Positions 1 through 8,823 of a DNA stretch of 64,000 bases are shown piece by piece. Every line of letters starts with the position of its first letter. Position 1 is the stretch's first letter. The notes below the pieces were generated by a model. That model searched no databases. It was not told where the DNA came from and worked only from the letters and a program-made list of their open reading frames with translations. The translations under genes and the position numbers were made by a program. The DNA is from Haloferax marisrubri (GTDB lineage Archaea > Halobacteriota > Halobacteria > Halobacteriales > Haloferacaceae): NCBI RefSeq assembly GCF_001469875.2, contig NZ_LOPW02000018.1:474045-538044 (forward strand), written 5' to 3'.

Positions 1-1
1 G

Positions 2-958
2 AACACCGTCGAAGCCGCCAAGCAAGCCGAGCGACTGGGTTACTCGCGCTTCTGGGTCGCCGAGCACCACGGCATGGCGAGCACCCTCGCGGGGACGACG
101 CCCGAGGTGTTGCTCGGCCACCTCGCCGCGGAGACGGACTCGATTCGACTCGGTTCCGGCGCGGTACTGCTCAACCACTACAGCCCGTTCAAGGTCGCAG
201 AACAGTTCGGCGCGCTCGACGGACTCGCACCCGGTCGCATCGACGCCGGCCTCGGCCGGGCGAACGGGTCGCCCGCGTCGGACCAGGCGCTCGGGACGGA
301 CCGACACGTCGAGGACCCCGACGGCGACCACGCCGAGAAGGTCGAGGCCGTCGTCAACCACCTCTACGACGACTACCCCGACGAACACCCCTACGCCGAC
401 CTCGAAATCCCGCGGGGCGGCGGCGACCCACCGGTCCCGTGGGTGCTCGGGTCGAGTCCGTCGAGCGCGACTATCGCGGGCGAACTCGGGTTGCCCTACT
501 GCTTCGCGGGCTTCATCAGACCGCAGTTCGCCGTCCACTCCTTCGAGGAGTACCGCGAGAGCTTCCAGCCGTCGCCGCTGGCCGGCGGCATCGACGAACC
601 CCACGGCATGGTCGCGGTGAACGCCGTCTGCGCCGAGACCGACGAGGAGGCGGCGCGACTCCGCGCGGTGGCCGAGGCGACGTACAAGCGGATGCGCCGC
701 GGCGAGGTCGGCACGAGACCGACCGTCGAGGAGGCGATTGACGAACTCGGCGGGGTTCCCGAGCCCACGCCCGCGACCCTCGGGGCGAAGGAGTGGCCGC
801 GGGCGATTTCCGGCAGTCCCGAGACGATTTCGGGACTGTTGGACCAGCTCGCGGAGCGCGTCGGGGCCGACGAGATGATGATTCAGCACGTCGTCGGCGA
901 CCACGAAGACGGCCTCCGCTCGCACGAACTGCTTGCCGAGGGCGTCGGCCTCGTCTGA
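2..958 (+). CDS. LLM-class flavin-dependent oxidoreductase, MsnO8-like (5' partial)
   Basis: The reading frame is open from the left edge, so the amino terminus is outside the window; 318 residues are visible. The early run FWVAEHHGMAS, the stretch GSGAVLLNHYSPFKVAEQF and the later GLGRANGSP match the TIM-barrel of luciferase-like monooxygenases, which use reduced FMN (or F420 in archaea) to oxidise small substrates. The pattern is that of the MsnO8 subgroup, whose substrates are mostly unknown. An internal ATG at 74 would remove conserved barrel residues and is not the start. It stands alone: the next gene begins 66 bases later in the same direction. The family call is secure from sequence; the substrate and cofactor are not. 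Confidence 0.85.
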   Translation, partial: NTVEAAKQAERLGYSRFWVAEHHGMASTLAGTTPEVLLGHLAAETDSIRLGSGAVLLNHYSPFKVAEQFGALDGLAPGRIDAGLGRANGSPASDQALGTDRHVEDPDGDHAEKVEAVVNHLYDDYPDEHPYADLEIPRGGGDPPVPWVLGSSPSSATIAGELGLPYCFAGFIRPQFAVHSFEEYRESFQPSPLAGGIDEPHGMVAVNAVCAETDEEAARLRAVAEATYKRMRRGEVGTRPTVEEAIDELGGVPEPTPATLGAKEWPRAISGSPETISGLLDQLAERVGADEMMIQHVVGDHEDGLRSHELLAEGVGLV

Positions 959-1024
959 CGCGTCGGCTTCCGCGACAGTCCGCCGGCCCGGATAATTCAT
1001 ATTCCGGACCCCGAAACGTAGGGT

Positions 1025-1381
1025 GTGTCACGCCTACGTCATCTCCGGCTCGAAGACACCCCCTTCGAAGCGAGAGAGTTCTCACTCCTCTGGCTCATCG
1101 CGCTCTCGACCTACGGCGTCGGCGACATCGTCACGACGCTCACCATCCTCTACTACGAGCGCCGGTTCGACGAGGCGAACGCCCTCCTCGTGGCGAGCAC
1201 GGACGCCCTCGGGCGGTGGGGGCTCGTCCTCCCGAAGCTCGCGGTCTTCTTCCTCTGTCTCGGAATCTGCGTCTACGGCGCTCGCGTGGGCGATAAAGTA
1301 CTGTACTACCTCCCGCCGGTCACGCTCTCCGTCATCGGGGCGTTCGCCACGGCGTTCAACCTCCGGCTCTTCGTCGGGTGA
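1025..1381 (+). CDS. small haloarchaeal membrane protein, unknown function
   Basis: 118 residues from a GTG start, preceded by an AT-rich stretch (TAATTCATATTCC near 994-1006) at the distance expected for a leaderless promoter. Three hydrophobic segments are visible, roughly residues 20-45, 65-90 and 93-115, so it is an integral membrane protein with a short cytoplasmic head. No catalytic motif is apparent. Third-position GC is high as in its neighbours, which supports coding. It is convergent with the fibre-type operon that ends at 1409. The function is unknown to me. Confidence 0.7.
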   Translation: MSRLRHLRLEDTPFEAREFSLLWLIALSTYGVGDIVTTLTILYYERRFDEANALLVASTDALGRWGLVLPKLAVFFLCLGICVYGARVGDKVLYYLPPVTLSVIGAFATAFNLRLFVG

Positions 1382-1408
1382 GCGGCGGAAAAACGGGCCG
1401 CAGAGCGC

Positions 1409-3295
1409 TCAGTCGGTGACCTGTTCGAGCGTGAAGACGAACTCCACGTCGACGCTGTCGGTCTGTATCTCGTTGCCCGCCGACTCCCGAATCCGCCACT
1501 CGACGACGAGCGACAGCGACTCCCCGCCGTCGAGTCGGCCGAGCGAGACGGACTCGTTCCACACGTCGGCGAAGTCGAGATACGTCGTCTCGTCGCCGAG
1601 CACGTAGGTACTCGTCCCGTTCGCCCGCTCGACGCGAAGCCGGACGGCGAGCGCCTCGTGGAGTTCGCCCTCGTCGGCTCCGCCGGTCGAATCGACCGAC
1701 AGTTCGGGACCGGAACGACCGTTTTCGGCGGACTCGAACGGCATCGAATCCAGCGTCAACACGCCGGGGTCGCGCCCGCGGTTGGTGAGCGTCCCCGTCG
1801 AGTTGCCCGCGGAGCCGGGCGCGACCGACTGCGTGTCGAGGAGCGAGACGCCGGCCCCGCCGGACCCGAGTTCGAGGTCGACGCCTTCCGGGGCGCTCCC
1901 GGCGGTGTTCTCCACGGTCACGTCGAACGACGCGGTCTCCTCGGTTCGGGCGACCTCGGTCGAGTCGCGGAAGAACACCGCGGTCACGGAGACGTAGCCC
2001 GTCGTGACAGTCGTCTCGCCGTCGTCGGTGGCGGCGAAGCCGTCGGTGCGGTCACCGTCGGCGTAGGTCACGTCGGAACCGAGCGCGGTGGCGATGTCAA
2101 CCGGACTCGACTCCCGGAGCGTGACGCGGCGCTCCTCCTGCCAGCCGTCGTCCGGTGCCCACGTGTTCACCACGAGAACCACGCTGTCGACCGCGCCGGA
2201 CCACGAGAGCGTCCCGGTCACGGGGCCGCTGAGCGTTCCGACCGTCCCGTCGGCGCTTCGGACCGTCGGCGGGTCGGCGGCTTCGACCGTCAGCGTCGGG
2301 TCGGGCGCGGGTGACGATGCGGCCGTGGTCGTCGTCGTCGTTTGGCTGTCACCGCCGGAGCTACCGCCACCGGTTCCACCACCACCGCCACCACCGGACG
2401 AGCGCGCCGTAGTGGTCGGCTCGGGGGTGTTGGGCGTGCTCGTCGGCGTGGGCGTCGAGGCCGGTGCCGATGTCCGAGTCGGCGTCTCCGTCGAATCGGT
2501 GTCTGTCGTCGTAGCCGGCGTCGGCGTCGGCGTCGCAGTCGCTGTCGGCGTCGGTGTCGGTGTCGGTGTGTCGTCGGACTCGTTCGTCTCGTCCGGTGGG
2601 TCATCCGGGTTCGGTGGAGGCGGCGTCACGGTGACCTCCGGCGGCGACGGTTCGGGGTCGCCGTCGCCCCTGAGGTCGGAGAGAACGTCGTTGATGCCGG
2701 TGTCGTCGAGGAAGCGGTCGATGCTCCCGGGAGCGGCCAAACCGGTTCCGACCAGCACGATGCCGATGACGACGAAGACGATGACCAGCCGGCCGGCGAC
2801 GTGCGAGAGTCGCGGCGAGAGCGTGCCGAGGAGTTTCGCCGAAAAGAGCGAGGCGAGCGACAGGGGAATCGGGAGCAGACCCGCCCGCGGCGGGCGGTAC
2901 TCGACCACCAGCGCCGTCTCGGTGGGCCGGTCGCCGGGTTCGACCTCGTCGCCGACATCGACCGAGCGCTCGTCGGTACGCGGTTCGCCGTCCTCGTCAG
3001 TCGAGGCGCGCTCGACGGTCGTTGGGTCGGCGTCATCGACGAACGACGCCGACTGCGGGTCCCAGCGCCGGATTTCTCGCACGACGCCGTAGACGGGGAG
3101 GCGCTCGCCGGGGAGACAGAGCACGCGGTCGCCCCGTTCGAGACGCTCGAAGTCGACCTCGTCGAAGTCGTCTGCGTCGCGGTCGTCCGCTTCCTCGTCG
3201 ACGAGGCGGCGGCACCGCGCCGCGTCGGCGAGTATCAGTTCGGGGGATTGCTCCGGCGACCAGTCGAGCGCGTCCGCGCCGTCCGGGCCGCTCAC
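1409..3295 (-). CDS. membrane-anchored protein with Thr/Pro stalk and TasA/SipW-type C-terminal domain
   Basis: 628 residues. Residues 1-135 form a soluble head without a signal peptide; about 168-188 is one strong membrane segment; about 215-330 is a low-complexity stalk of Thr-Pro and Gly-rich stretches (tandem TPTPT); about 345-628 is a beta-rich exterior domain. The end of that domain carries a Leu-rich strand, then RESAGNEIQTDSVDVEFVF, the same closing signature as in the two SipW-type substrates upstream (SAGNEFQADGLDIQFDF and SSAGNEVASDIAGVDLRF). It is the last gene of a leftward set, 7 bases after the signal peptidase gene. I infer a cell-surface anchor, base or cap for a fibre made from the other two proteins. 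The membrane topology is inferred, not shown. Confidence 0.75.
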   Translation of the reverse strand: MSGPDGADALDWSPEQSPELILADAARCRRLVDEEADDRDADDFDEVDFERLERGDRVLCLPGERLPVYGVVREIRRWDPQSASFVDDADPTTVERASTDEDGEPRTDERSVDVGDEVEPGDRPTETALVVEYRPPRAGLLPIPLSLASLFSAKLLGTLSPRLSHVAGRLVIVFVVIGIVLVGTGLAAPGSIDRFLDDTGINDVLSDLRGDGDPEPSPPEVTVTPPPPNPDDPPDETNESDDTPTPTPTPTATATPTPTPATTTDTDSTETPTRTSAPASTPTPTSTPNTPEPTTTARSSGGGGGGGTGGGSSGGDSQTTTTTTAASSPAPDPTLTVEAADPPTVRSADGTVGTLSGPVTGTLSWSGAVDSVVLVVNTWAPDDGWQEERRVTLRESSPVDIATALGSDVTYADGDRTDGFAATDDGETTVTTGYVSVTAVFFRDSTEVARTEETASFDVTVENTAGSAPEGVDLELGSGGAGVSLLDTQSVAPGSAGNSTGTLTNRGRDPGVLTLDSMPFESAENGRSGPELSVDSTGGADEGELHEALAVRLRVERANGTSTYVLGDETTYLDFADVWNESVSLGRLDGGESLSLVVEWRIRESAGNEIQTDSVDVEFVFTLEQVTD

Positions 3296-3302
3296 GGGAA
3301 CA

Positions 3303-4079
3303 TCACCGCCCGTCCTCGGAGGACTCGTCGGTCGTCGCCGCCGCGTCGCGGTCGGCGGGCGCGGTCACCCACTCCATGCCATCGGTCGAATCGGAGGGGA
3401 CGGGGTCGGAGGCGGAAGACGAGGAGGACCGTTCGACGACTGCGACGGGGTCCGAGAGACGGACGCCGGTTCGCTCCGGGTAGAGCGTGACGCCGCCGTC
3501 CGAGGCGCTGACGTAGCCGGCGTCGATACCGTCAGACTCGTCGGGGTCGACCTCGACGAGCGCGTCGGTGTACAGCGAGTAGAGTTCGGTCACGACGAGG
3601 AGCGCGCCGGGGAGGATGACGAACAGGACCAACCCGAGTCGCGACTGCGCGAACTGCGAGGCGAGGCCGAGGTACGGCACGTGGAACCAGACGCGGCCGA
3701 CGACGCGGTCAGCGGCGACGGGGTCCGAATCGACGTCCTCGTTGGCGTCGCCCTTCGTCCGGAACACCGGGCTATCGCCGCTTCGGTCCACCGCGACGAC
3801 CCGGTGGGTCACGCGGTCGGTCCGCTCGTCGGTGATGGTGCTTCCGGCCTCCCGGTAGGTGATGATGTCGCCCTCCGAGATGTCCGCGGGCGGAACGTCG
3901 CGGACGACCACCACGTCGCCGGCGTCGAACGTCGGCGACATGCTCCCAGAGAGAACGGTGTAACTGGCCTCGGCACCGAAAGCCTGCGGCGCGGCGAGCA
4001 CGACGACGAGCGCGACGGCGACGAGGAGGACGACGCCGCCGAGGACGCGGGCCGCCGCGGCGAGACGGGACCAGTTCAT
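3303..4079 (-). CDS. signal peptidase I, SipW/Sec11-like
   Basis: 258 residues. A membrane segment at about 11-34 is followed by the catalytic box SGSMSPTF (Ser46 as nucleophile), the histidine box DRVTHRVVAV (His92, typical of the Ser-His archaeal/ER/SipW type rather than the bacterial Ser-Lys type) and the acidic box GDANEDVD (about 111-117). A second membrane segment lies near 148-170, then a low-complexity cytoplasmic tail. Its ATG overlaps the stop of the upstream SipW-type substrate by 4 bases, so the two are probably translationally coupled. By analogy with Bacillus tapA-sipW-tasA, it should cleave the atypical signal peptides of the two upstream proteins. The enzyme class is certain; its restriction to these substrates is inference from context. 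Confidence 0.92.
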   Translation of the reverse strand: MNWSRLAAAARVLGGVVLLVAVALVVVLAAPQAFGAEASYTVLSGSMSPTFDAGDVVVVRDVPPADISEGDIITYREAGSTITDERTDRVTHRVVAVDRSGDSPVFRTKGDANEDVDSDPVAADRVVGRVWFHVPYLGLASQFAQSRLGLVLFVILPGALLVVTELYSLYTDALVEVDPDESDGIDAGYVSASDGGVTLYPERTGVRLSDPVAVVERSSSSSASDPVPSDSTDGMEWVTAPADRDAAATTDESSEDGR

Positions 4080-5722
4080 CGGTCAGTCGTCTCCGTCGTT
4101 TCCGTCGTCTCCGTCGTCATCGTCTGCTCACTGTCGTTGTCATCGCTATCGGCGACTTCGGTCTCCGTGCTACGTTCGTCGGTCTTCTCCTCGTCTCCGC
4201 CTGCTTCGGTGACCGTACCGCTCTGGTCAGCCTCGCCGTCCGCTTTTTCGGTCGTGCGACTGTTCTCAGCGTCGCCACCTGCTTCGCTCTCGTCAGCCTC
4301 GTCTGCGTCTTTGTGCTCCGTGTTACGCTCGTCGTCTCCGCCTGCTTCGGTGGTTTCGTCGCCCTCGTCGGATTTCTCGCCCCGCTCGCGTTCGTCCGTG
4401 TCGGCTTCGGCCGCGTCGACGTCGTCTTCGGCGCTGTTGGTGTGGTGATGGTGGCCGTTGTCCGTCTTGACGTCGACGCGCATCACGAGGTCGTCGGGGT
4501 CGGCGTGCGAGTAGTGGTGCCACGAGAACCGGAGTTTGCCGGTGAGCGAGAACGACCCGTCTATCTCGCGGGCGATGCGGACGTGGTTCGTCCCGGTCGC
4601 GTCGACCGAGACGTCGGCGAGCGTGCTCGTCCGGCCGTCGGCGGTGAGTTCGAGGTCCGAAACGGCGACCGACGACCCGGCGGCCGAGGCGGAAACCGTG
4701 ACGCCGAGCGCGACCACGTCGTTCGCGCCGACGCCCTGTCCCTTCCACCCGTGTTTGTCCGGGTACTCGGTGTCGCCGACGGTCATCGTCACCTTACTGC
4801 CGTCGAAATCGACGCGGAACGACTCGGTTCGGCCCGACCACCACCCGTGTTGCCAGTCGTTGTTCTGCTTGTGGAGGCGAGTCTCGGAGCTTCCGGAGCG
4901 CTTCAGCACCGCGACTTCGTAGTTCTCTGGCTCCGAGTTGCCGTACGCGAAGCCGTCGTAGGGCTCGCCGTAGCGGGCGAGTGTCGCCCAGTCCCAGCCG
5001 CCCATCGCGTCGCGGGCGTCGCCGGAGCCGGACGATGAATCATCATCATCGTCGTCGTCTCCGTCGTCGTCGACCTCGCAGGTCGCGTCGCCGTCGTTGT
5101 CGGCCCGCTGGTCGAGCGCGAACCGGAGGTCGACGCCCGCGATGTCCGAGGCGACTTCGTTGCCGGCGCTCGACGGGAGTCGCCACGCGATGTAGAACTC
5201 CACCGACTCGCCGGAGGCGAGTTCGTAGTCGAGGTCGAACGTCTCGTCCGCGACGAAAATCGAATCGAGGGTCGCGTAGTCGGAACTGCCGCAGAGGAAC
5301 GTCTTCGACCCGTCGGGGGCTTCGAGCCACGCGCGGACTTCGAGCACCTGCGCGAGTTCGCCGTCCCCGACGCGGGGGTCGTTCTGCGACGGGGGCTCGG
5401 ACTGGCCGTTCTCGTCGTCGGTGACGCCGAGCACGTCGATGTCGAGGTATCCGGTGAGCGACCCGCGGTTACGGAGCGTCACCGACGCGGTGCCGCTGTC
5501 GCCGGGCGCGAGGCCGGACTCTTCGAGGAACGTGAGCCGCTCGTCGTCGCCATCGACCGTCAGGTCGAGCGTGCCGACGCCGAACGACGCGTCGGCGCGC
5601 TCGATGTCGGAAAACGCCGAGTAGGTGCCGACGCCCGCGGCGGCGCTTCCGGCGCTAATCGTGAAGAGTCCGCCGAGGAAGCGGCGTCGAGTGAGCGTCA
5701 GCGTTGGTGTCTGTTTCGGCAT
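4076..5722 (-). CDS. SipW-dependent-type exported protein with TasA-like domain, second beta domain and acidic repeat tail
   Basis: 548 residues. The leader LTRRRFLGGL...AAAGVGTYSAFSD is the SipW-type signal (twin-arginine-like start, Gly/Ala-rich core, cut before the first strand). Residues about 45-215 resemble TasA/camelysin-type domains with a GTLDLTV first strand and the closing SSAGNEV motif. A run of aspartates (about 225-240) links to a second beta-sandwich (about 245-425) rich in Trp and His, possibly of the choice-of-anchor kind. From about 430 the tail is only Thr, Glu, Asp, Ser, Gly and Ala, with the unit TEAGGDEE repeated and TETTETTETT at the end. It overlaps the signal peptidase gene by 4 bases. 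It is probably an accessory or tip fibre subunit. Confidence 0.85.
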   Translation of the reverse strand: MPKQTPTLTLTRRRFLGGLFTISAGSAAAGVGTYSAFSDIERADASFGVGTLDLTVDGDDERLTFLEESGLAPGDSGTASVTLRNRGSLTGYLDIDVLGVTDDENGQSEPPSQNDPRVGDGELAQVLEVRAWLEAPDGSKTFLCGSSDYATLDSIFVADETFDLDYELASGESVEFYIAWRLPSSAGNEVASDIAGVDLRFALDQRADNDGDATCEVDDDGDDDDDDDSSSGSGDARDAMGGWDWATLARYGEPYDGFAYGNSEPENYEVAVLKRSGSSETRLHKQNNDWQHGWWSGRTESFRVDFDGSKVTMTVGDTEYPDKHGWKGQGVGANDVVALGVTVSASAAGSSVAVSDLELTADGRTSTLADVSVDATGTNHVRIAREIDGSFSLTGKLRFSWHHYSHADPDDLVMRVDVKTDNGHHHHTNSAEDDVDAAEADTDERERGEKSDEGDETTEAGGDDERNTEHKDADEADESEAGGDAENSRTTEKADGEADQSGTVTEAGGDEEKTDERSTETEVADSDDNDSEQTMTTETTETTETTDR

Positions 5723-5828
5723 CGAGTGGCGTCATCGAGTGCGTCCGGACGGCCGTGACGAAAGAGGTGAACTCGGTCGGATGCGACCGGGTCGCGTCGT
5801 CTGCGTCGCCCGCGAACGCGAAGTGTGA

Positions 5829-6452
5829 TTACTGGCTGTCCCGCTGGTTCAGTTCGAAGTCGAACTGGATGTCGAGGCCGTCGGCTTGGAACTCGTTGCC
5901 GGCGCTCTCCTGCATCTCCAGCGCGAACGAGAACGTCTTGGTCTCGCCGGATTCGAGCGCGATGTCCCGAACGTTGGAGTCGTCGTCCTCGCCGTCGTTG
6001 TTGGCGACCACGTCCGCGAGGGTTGCCGAGCCGCCGAAGCGGTCGGCGAGCACGTCGAGGCTCCCGACTTCGAACGTCGTCACGTCGAGGACGCCCGCGA
6101 GGTCCGCCACCGAGGCGTCCGCGTCGCCGTCGTCGCCGGCCGTGTCGTCGCTGTCGTTTTCGGTCAGCGTGAGGTCGATATCGAGGCTCCCGTCGAGCGT
6201 CCCGTCGTTTTCGAGGTCGACCTCGAAGGTGTCGGTCTCGTCGCCGGGCGCGAGGCCCGTGGCGCTGAAGCTCGCGGAACTGGCCCCGTCGGCGAGGCTC
6301 AGCGTCCCCGCCTGGAGCGTGTTCTCGGTGCTCGATTCGGTGTCGTTGAAGAGGGCGAACGTGCCCACCCCGGCTGCGGCGCTTCCCGCACCAATCGTGA
6401 GGAGTCCCCCGAGAGCGCGGCGTCGTGTGAGTTTGAATACTTTTTCTGCCAT
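5829..6452 (-). CDS. TasA/AbpA-like SipW-type fibre subunit candidate
   Basis: 207 residues from ATG at 6452; the open frame continues upstream to 6878 but that part is arginine-rich shadow of the next gene, and the signal peptide begins exactly at 6452 (MAEKVFKLTRRRALGGLL, then AAAGVGTFALFNDTES). The mature part begins with the strand AGTLSLADG and ends with MQESAGNEFQADGLDIQFDF, the full camelysin/TasA-type pattern without extra domains. It is the simplest and first gene of the leftward set, so it is the best candidate for the major repeating subunit. Bacterial TasA and archaeal AbpA of this fold polymerise by donor-strand exchange; whether this one does is inference. Confidence 0.88.
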   Translation of the reverse strand: MAEKVFKLTRRRALGGLLTIGAGSAAAGVGTFALFNDTESSTENTLQAGTLSLADGASSASFSATGLAPGDETDTFEVDLENDGTLDGSLDIDLTLTENDSDDTAGDDGDADASVADLAGVLDVTTFEVGSLDVLADRFGGSATLADVVANNDGEDDDSNVRDIALESGETKTFSFALEMQESAGNEFQADGLDIQFDFELNQRDSQ

Positions 6453-6518
6453 TGATTTCTCCGTGCGGCCCACCGTACACCCACTCCCTTCCGTGATGTT
6501 CTGGGTGGGGTGACCTTC

Positions 6519-6573
6519 AGTAATCTCTACTCGATTACTCGGGAATAACCCGATACCACCACTATGCGGTATC
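6519..6573. promoter_or_regulatory. two inverted repeats upstream of the fibre subunit gene
   Basis: AGTAATC and GATTACT form a perfect 7-bp dyad with a 7-base spacer at 6519-6539. GATACC and GGTATC form a 6-bp dyad with a 10-base spacer at 6552-6573. Both lie 67-121 bases before the ATG at 6452, in the 208-base gap after the Bat-type regulator gene. They are candidate operators; no binding protein can be named. Confidence 0.4.
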
Positions 6574-6660
6574 CGGCAAAAACCGAGCGGCGTGATAGCC
6601 TTCGTCACAGGGGCTCCGAGACGAGCGAGCGACCGGGCGCGTCGGCTCGGTTCGACCGGA

Positions 6661-8622
6661 CTACGCGCCGTCTCGCTCGCCGTCGAACAGTTCGGCGAAG
6701 ACCTTCCGCTGGGCCGCTCTGAGGTGTTGAGTGAACGTCGACCGCGAGACGCCGATAGCCTCGGCGACCTCGGCGGCGCTCCGGCGCTTCGGACGCTCGA
6801 AGTAGCCCGTCCGGTACGCGACTTCGAGCGACTCGCGCTGTCGGTCGGTGAGTCCGGCCAGCACGCTGGCACCGACATCGGACTCGACGGTCCGGTGGTG
6901 CCGCGCGGTCATGACGACGCTGTCGAAGGCGGCCGCGAGCGCCTCGACGAACGGCCCGGCGGGTCGCCGCCGGGGGAGGTCGACGACGACCGTCGCCTCG
7001 CCGGCGGCCACGACGATGCGGTGGAGGACGCCGCCCGCGTCGGCGATAGCCGTCCCCAGAGAGGGCGCGACCGTGTCGAACTGCGCCCGGACGACTCCCT
7101 CTCCAGCGGTCACGTCACCCGGCGTCACGCCGTCGAGACCGGCCAGCGCGTCGGTCACGGCGGCCTCGTCCGCGCCGCGGACCGTCACGAAGTAGCGCTC
7201 GCTGTCGCCGCGGGGCAACACCGTGTGGACGACGAGTTCCGCGTCGCGGCCGAGCGCGTCGCCGACCGCCAGAATCCCCGCGTCGTCGTCGCGGACGCTG
7301 AGGCGGACGCGGACGACCTCGTCGGCCACGAGCGCCTCGCGGCTCTCGGCGGTGCTGAGGGCGTAGCCGAGCGTCTCCGCCAGTTCTTCGAGCCGTCGGC
7401 GCTCCCGGTCGTCGTTCGCGCCCCGATTGTACACGCCGAGGACGCCGTAATCGACGCCGCCGTACCGAAGCGCGACTGCGACCGCGGTTTCGATACCGGC
7501 CGCGGCCGCGGCGGCCGTCCACCCATCGTCTGGAGCGCGCTCGTCCCCGACGGCGCGGACGACCGTCGCACCCTCGCGGAAGGCCGTCAGACTCGGTTCG
7601 GTCGAATCGTGTCGGGCCACCGCGTCGGCGTCGACGACGCCCGCGGCCCGGAGATACGACTCGTCGCCGACGACCGCGAGCGGGTCGAGACCGCCGCCCG
7701 CGGTCCGCTCGCCCACCCACGCCACGGCGGTCTCGGGGTCGCTCCCGATATACCCGCAGAACGCCTCCGCGACCTCCATGCGCGAGGAGTGTCGGACGAG
7801 AATCTCTCGCATCGCCTCCTTGGTGTCGCGCTCGCGTTCGAGTCGGCGCTGGTGGTGGACCTGCGCCGTGATGTCGCGGAGGACGCCGATGGTCCCGGGC
7901 AGGCCGTCGTCGACCACGTGGTCGATGTCGAGGATGCAATGTCGGGTCTCGCCGTCGCGGGTGCGGATGCGGATGTCGAGCGACTGCGGGGCCGACAGGT
8001 CGAGCGCGTCGCAGACGCGGCCCCGGTCGCCGGGGTGGACGACCGTCTCGGCGATGTCGCCGCCGGTGAGCGCCGCGCGGTCGTAGCCGGTGAGCGTCGT
8101 CGCCGCCTCGTTGACGAGGACGACCGCACCGTCCCGGGCGACGAAGATAGCGTCGCGGACGTTCTCGACGAGCGTCCGGTAACGCGCCTCGCTCTCCGCG
8201 AGCGCGCGCTCCGTTCGGTGCTTATCGACGGCCGTTCGGACCCGCGTGGCGAGCGCCGTGGCGCTGTCGTCGACGCTCGTCTTGACGATGTAATCGTCCG
8301 CGCCGGCCGACAGCGCGCTGCTGGCGAGCCCCTCGTTCCCGGCACCCGTAAAGAGGAGAAACGGGATGTCGGGTCGGTCCTCTCGGACCTCGGAAAGCAG
8401 TTCGATGCCCGTCCGCCCGGGCATGTAGTAGTCGCTGACGACGCACTCGACGTCGTCGGTGAGGCGGTCGAGGGCGTCCTCGGGGCTGTTTGCCTCCCGG
8501 ACGTCGAAATCGGGGGCCTCCTCGCGGAGTCGCTGCACGACGAGCGTCAGCCAGTCGCGGTTGTCGTCGACGAGGAGGACCGCGAGGGGGTCCGCGCTCG
8601 TCTCGTCTGTCGTCTCGGTCAC
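6661..8622 (-). CDS. response regulator: receiver-PAS-GAF with Bat-type HTH output
   Basis: 653 residues. A receiver domain (about 12-130) has the acidic pair LLVDD, phospho-acceptor Asp64 in VVSDYYMPG, Thr92 and Lys114. A PAS domain follows (about 140-255), then a GAF-like domain (about 275-415), the Bat linker domain and a C-terminal HTH (about 590-653, LTDRQRESLEVAYRTGYF...GVSRSTFTQHL). This is the bacterio-opsin-activator layout, so it is a DNA-binding regulator that integrates phosphorylation and small-molecule or redox input. It is divergent from a histidine kinase gene (8824) and lies directly upstream of the fibre operon in the same direction. I infer that the kinase and this protein form a pair that may control the fibre genes. 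Confidence 0.9.
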   Translation of the reverse strand: MTETTDETSADPLAVLLVDDNRDWLTLVVQRLREEAPDFDVREANSPEDALDRLTDDVECVVSDYYMPGRTGIELLSEVREDRPDIPFLLFTGAGNEGLASSALSAGADDYIVKTSVDDSATALATRVRTAVDKHRTERALAESEARYRTLVENVRDAIFVARDGAVVLVNEAATTLTGYDRAALTGGDIAETVVHPGDRGRVCDALDLSAPQSLDIRIRTRDGETRHCILDIDHVVDDGLPGTIGVLRDITAQVHHQRRLERERDTKEAMREILVRHSSRMEVAEAFCGYIGSDPETAVAWVGERTAGGGLDPLAVVGDESYLRAAGVVDADAVARHDSTEPSLTAFREGATVVRAVGDERAPDDGWTAAAAAAGIETAVAVALRYGGVDYGVLGVYNRGANDDRERRRLEELAETLGYALSTAESREALVADEVVRVRLSVRDDDAGILAVGDALGRDAELVVHTVLPRGDSERYFVTVRGADEAAVTDALAGLDGVTPGDVTAGEGVVRAQFDTVAPSLGTAIADAGGVLHRIVVAAGEATVVVDLPRRRPAGPFVEALAAAFDSVVMTARHHRTVESDVGASVLAGLTDRQRESLEVAYRTGYFERPKRRSAAEVAEAIGVSRSTFTQHLRAAQRKVFAELFDGERDGA

Positions 8623-8792
8623 GGCGGTTCGGCCGTCCGTGGCACACCGACCGCGATAAACTGTTCGGGTGACGAGTCCGAGCGGCGCTCGGAAAACAGG
8701 GCCTGTGTGGAGAGTTTACGCCGAAGGCGAGTCGGCGAAGGCTTCTCGAACAGGTACTTCTAAATACCAGAACAGGTACAGAACACGCACCG

Positions 8793-8822
8793 ATGGACGC
8801 GAGTAGCGGTCGGGTGCGGTGA
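8793..8822 (+). other. nine-codon upstream ORF before the histidine kinase
   Basis: ATG at 8793 opens the peptide MDASSGRVR and stops with TGA one base before the kinase ATG at 8824. An AT-rich box, TTCTAAATACC at 8758-8768, lies about 27 bases before 8793, which suits a leaderless transcript that begins at the small ORF rather than at the kinase. Translation of the kinase may therefore depend on termination or re-initiation at this peptide. Confidence 0.4.
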
Positions 8823-8823
8823 G

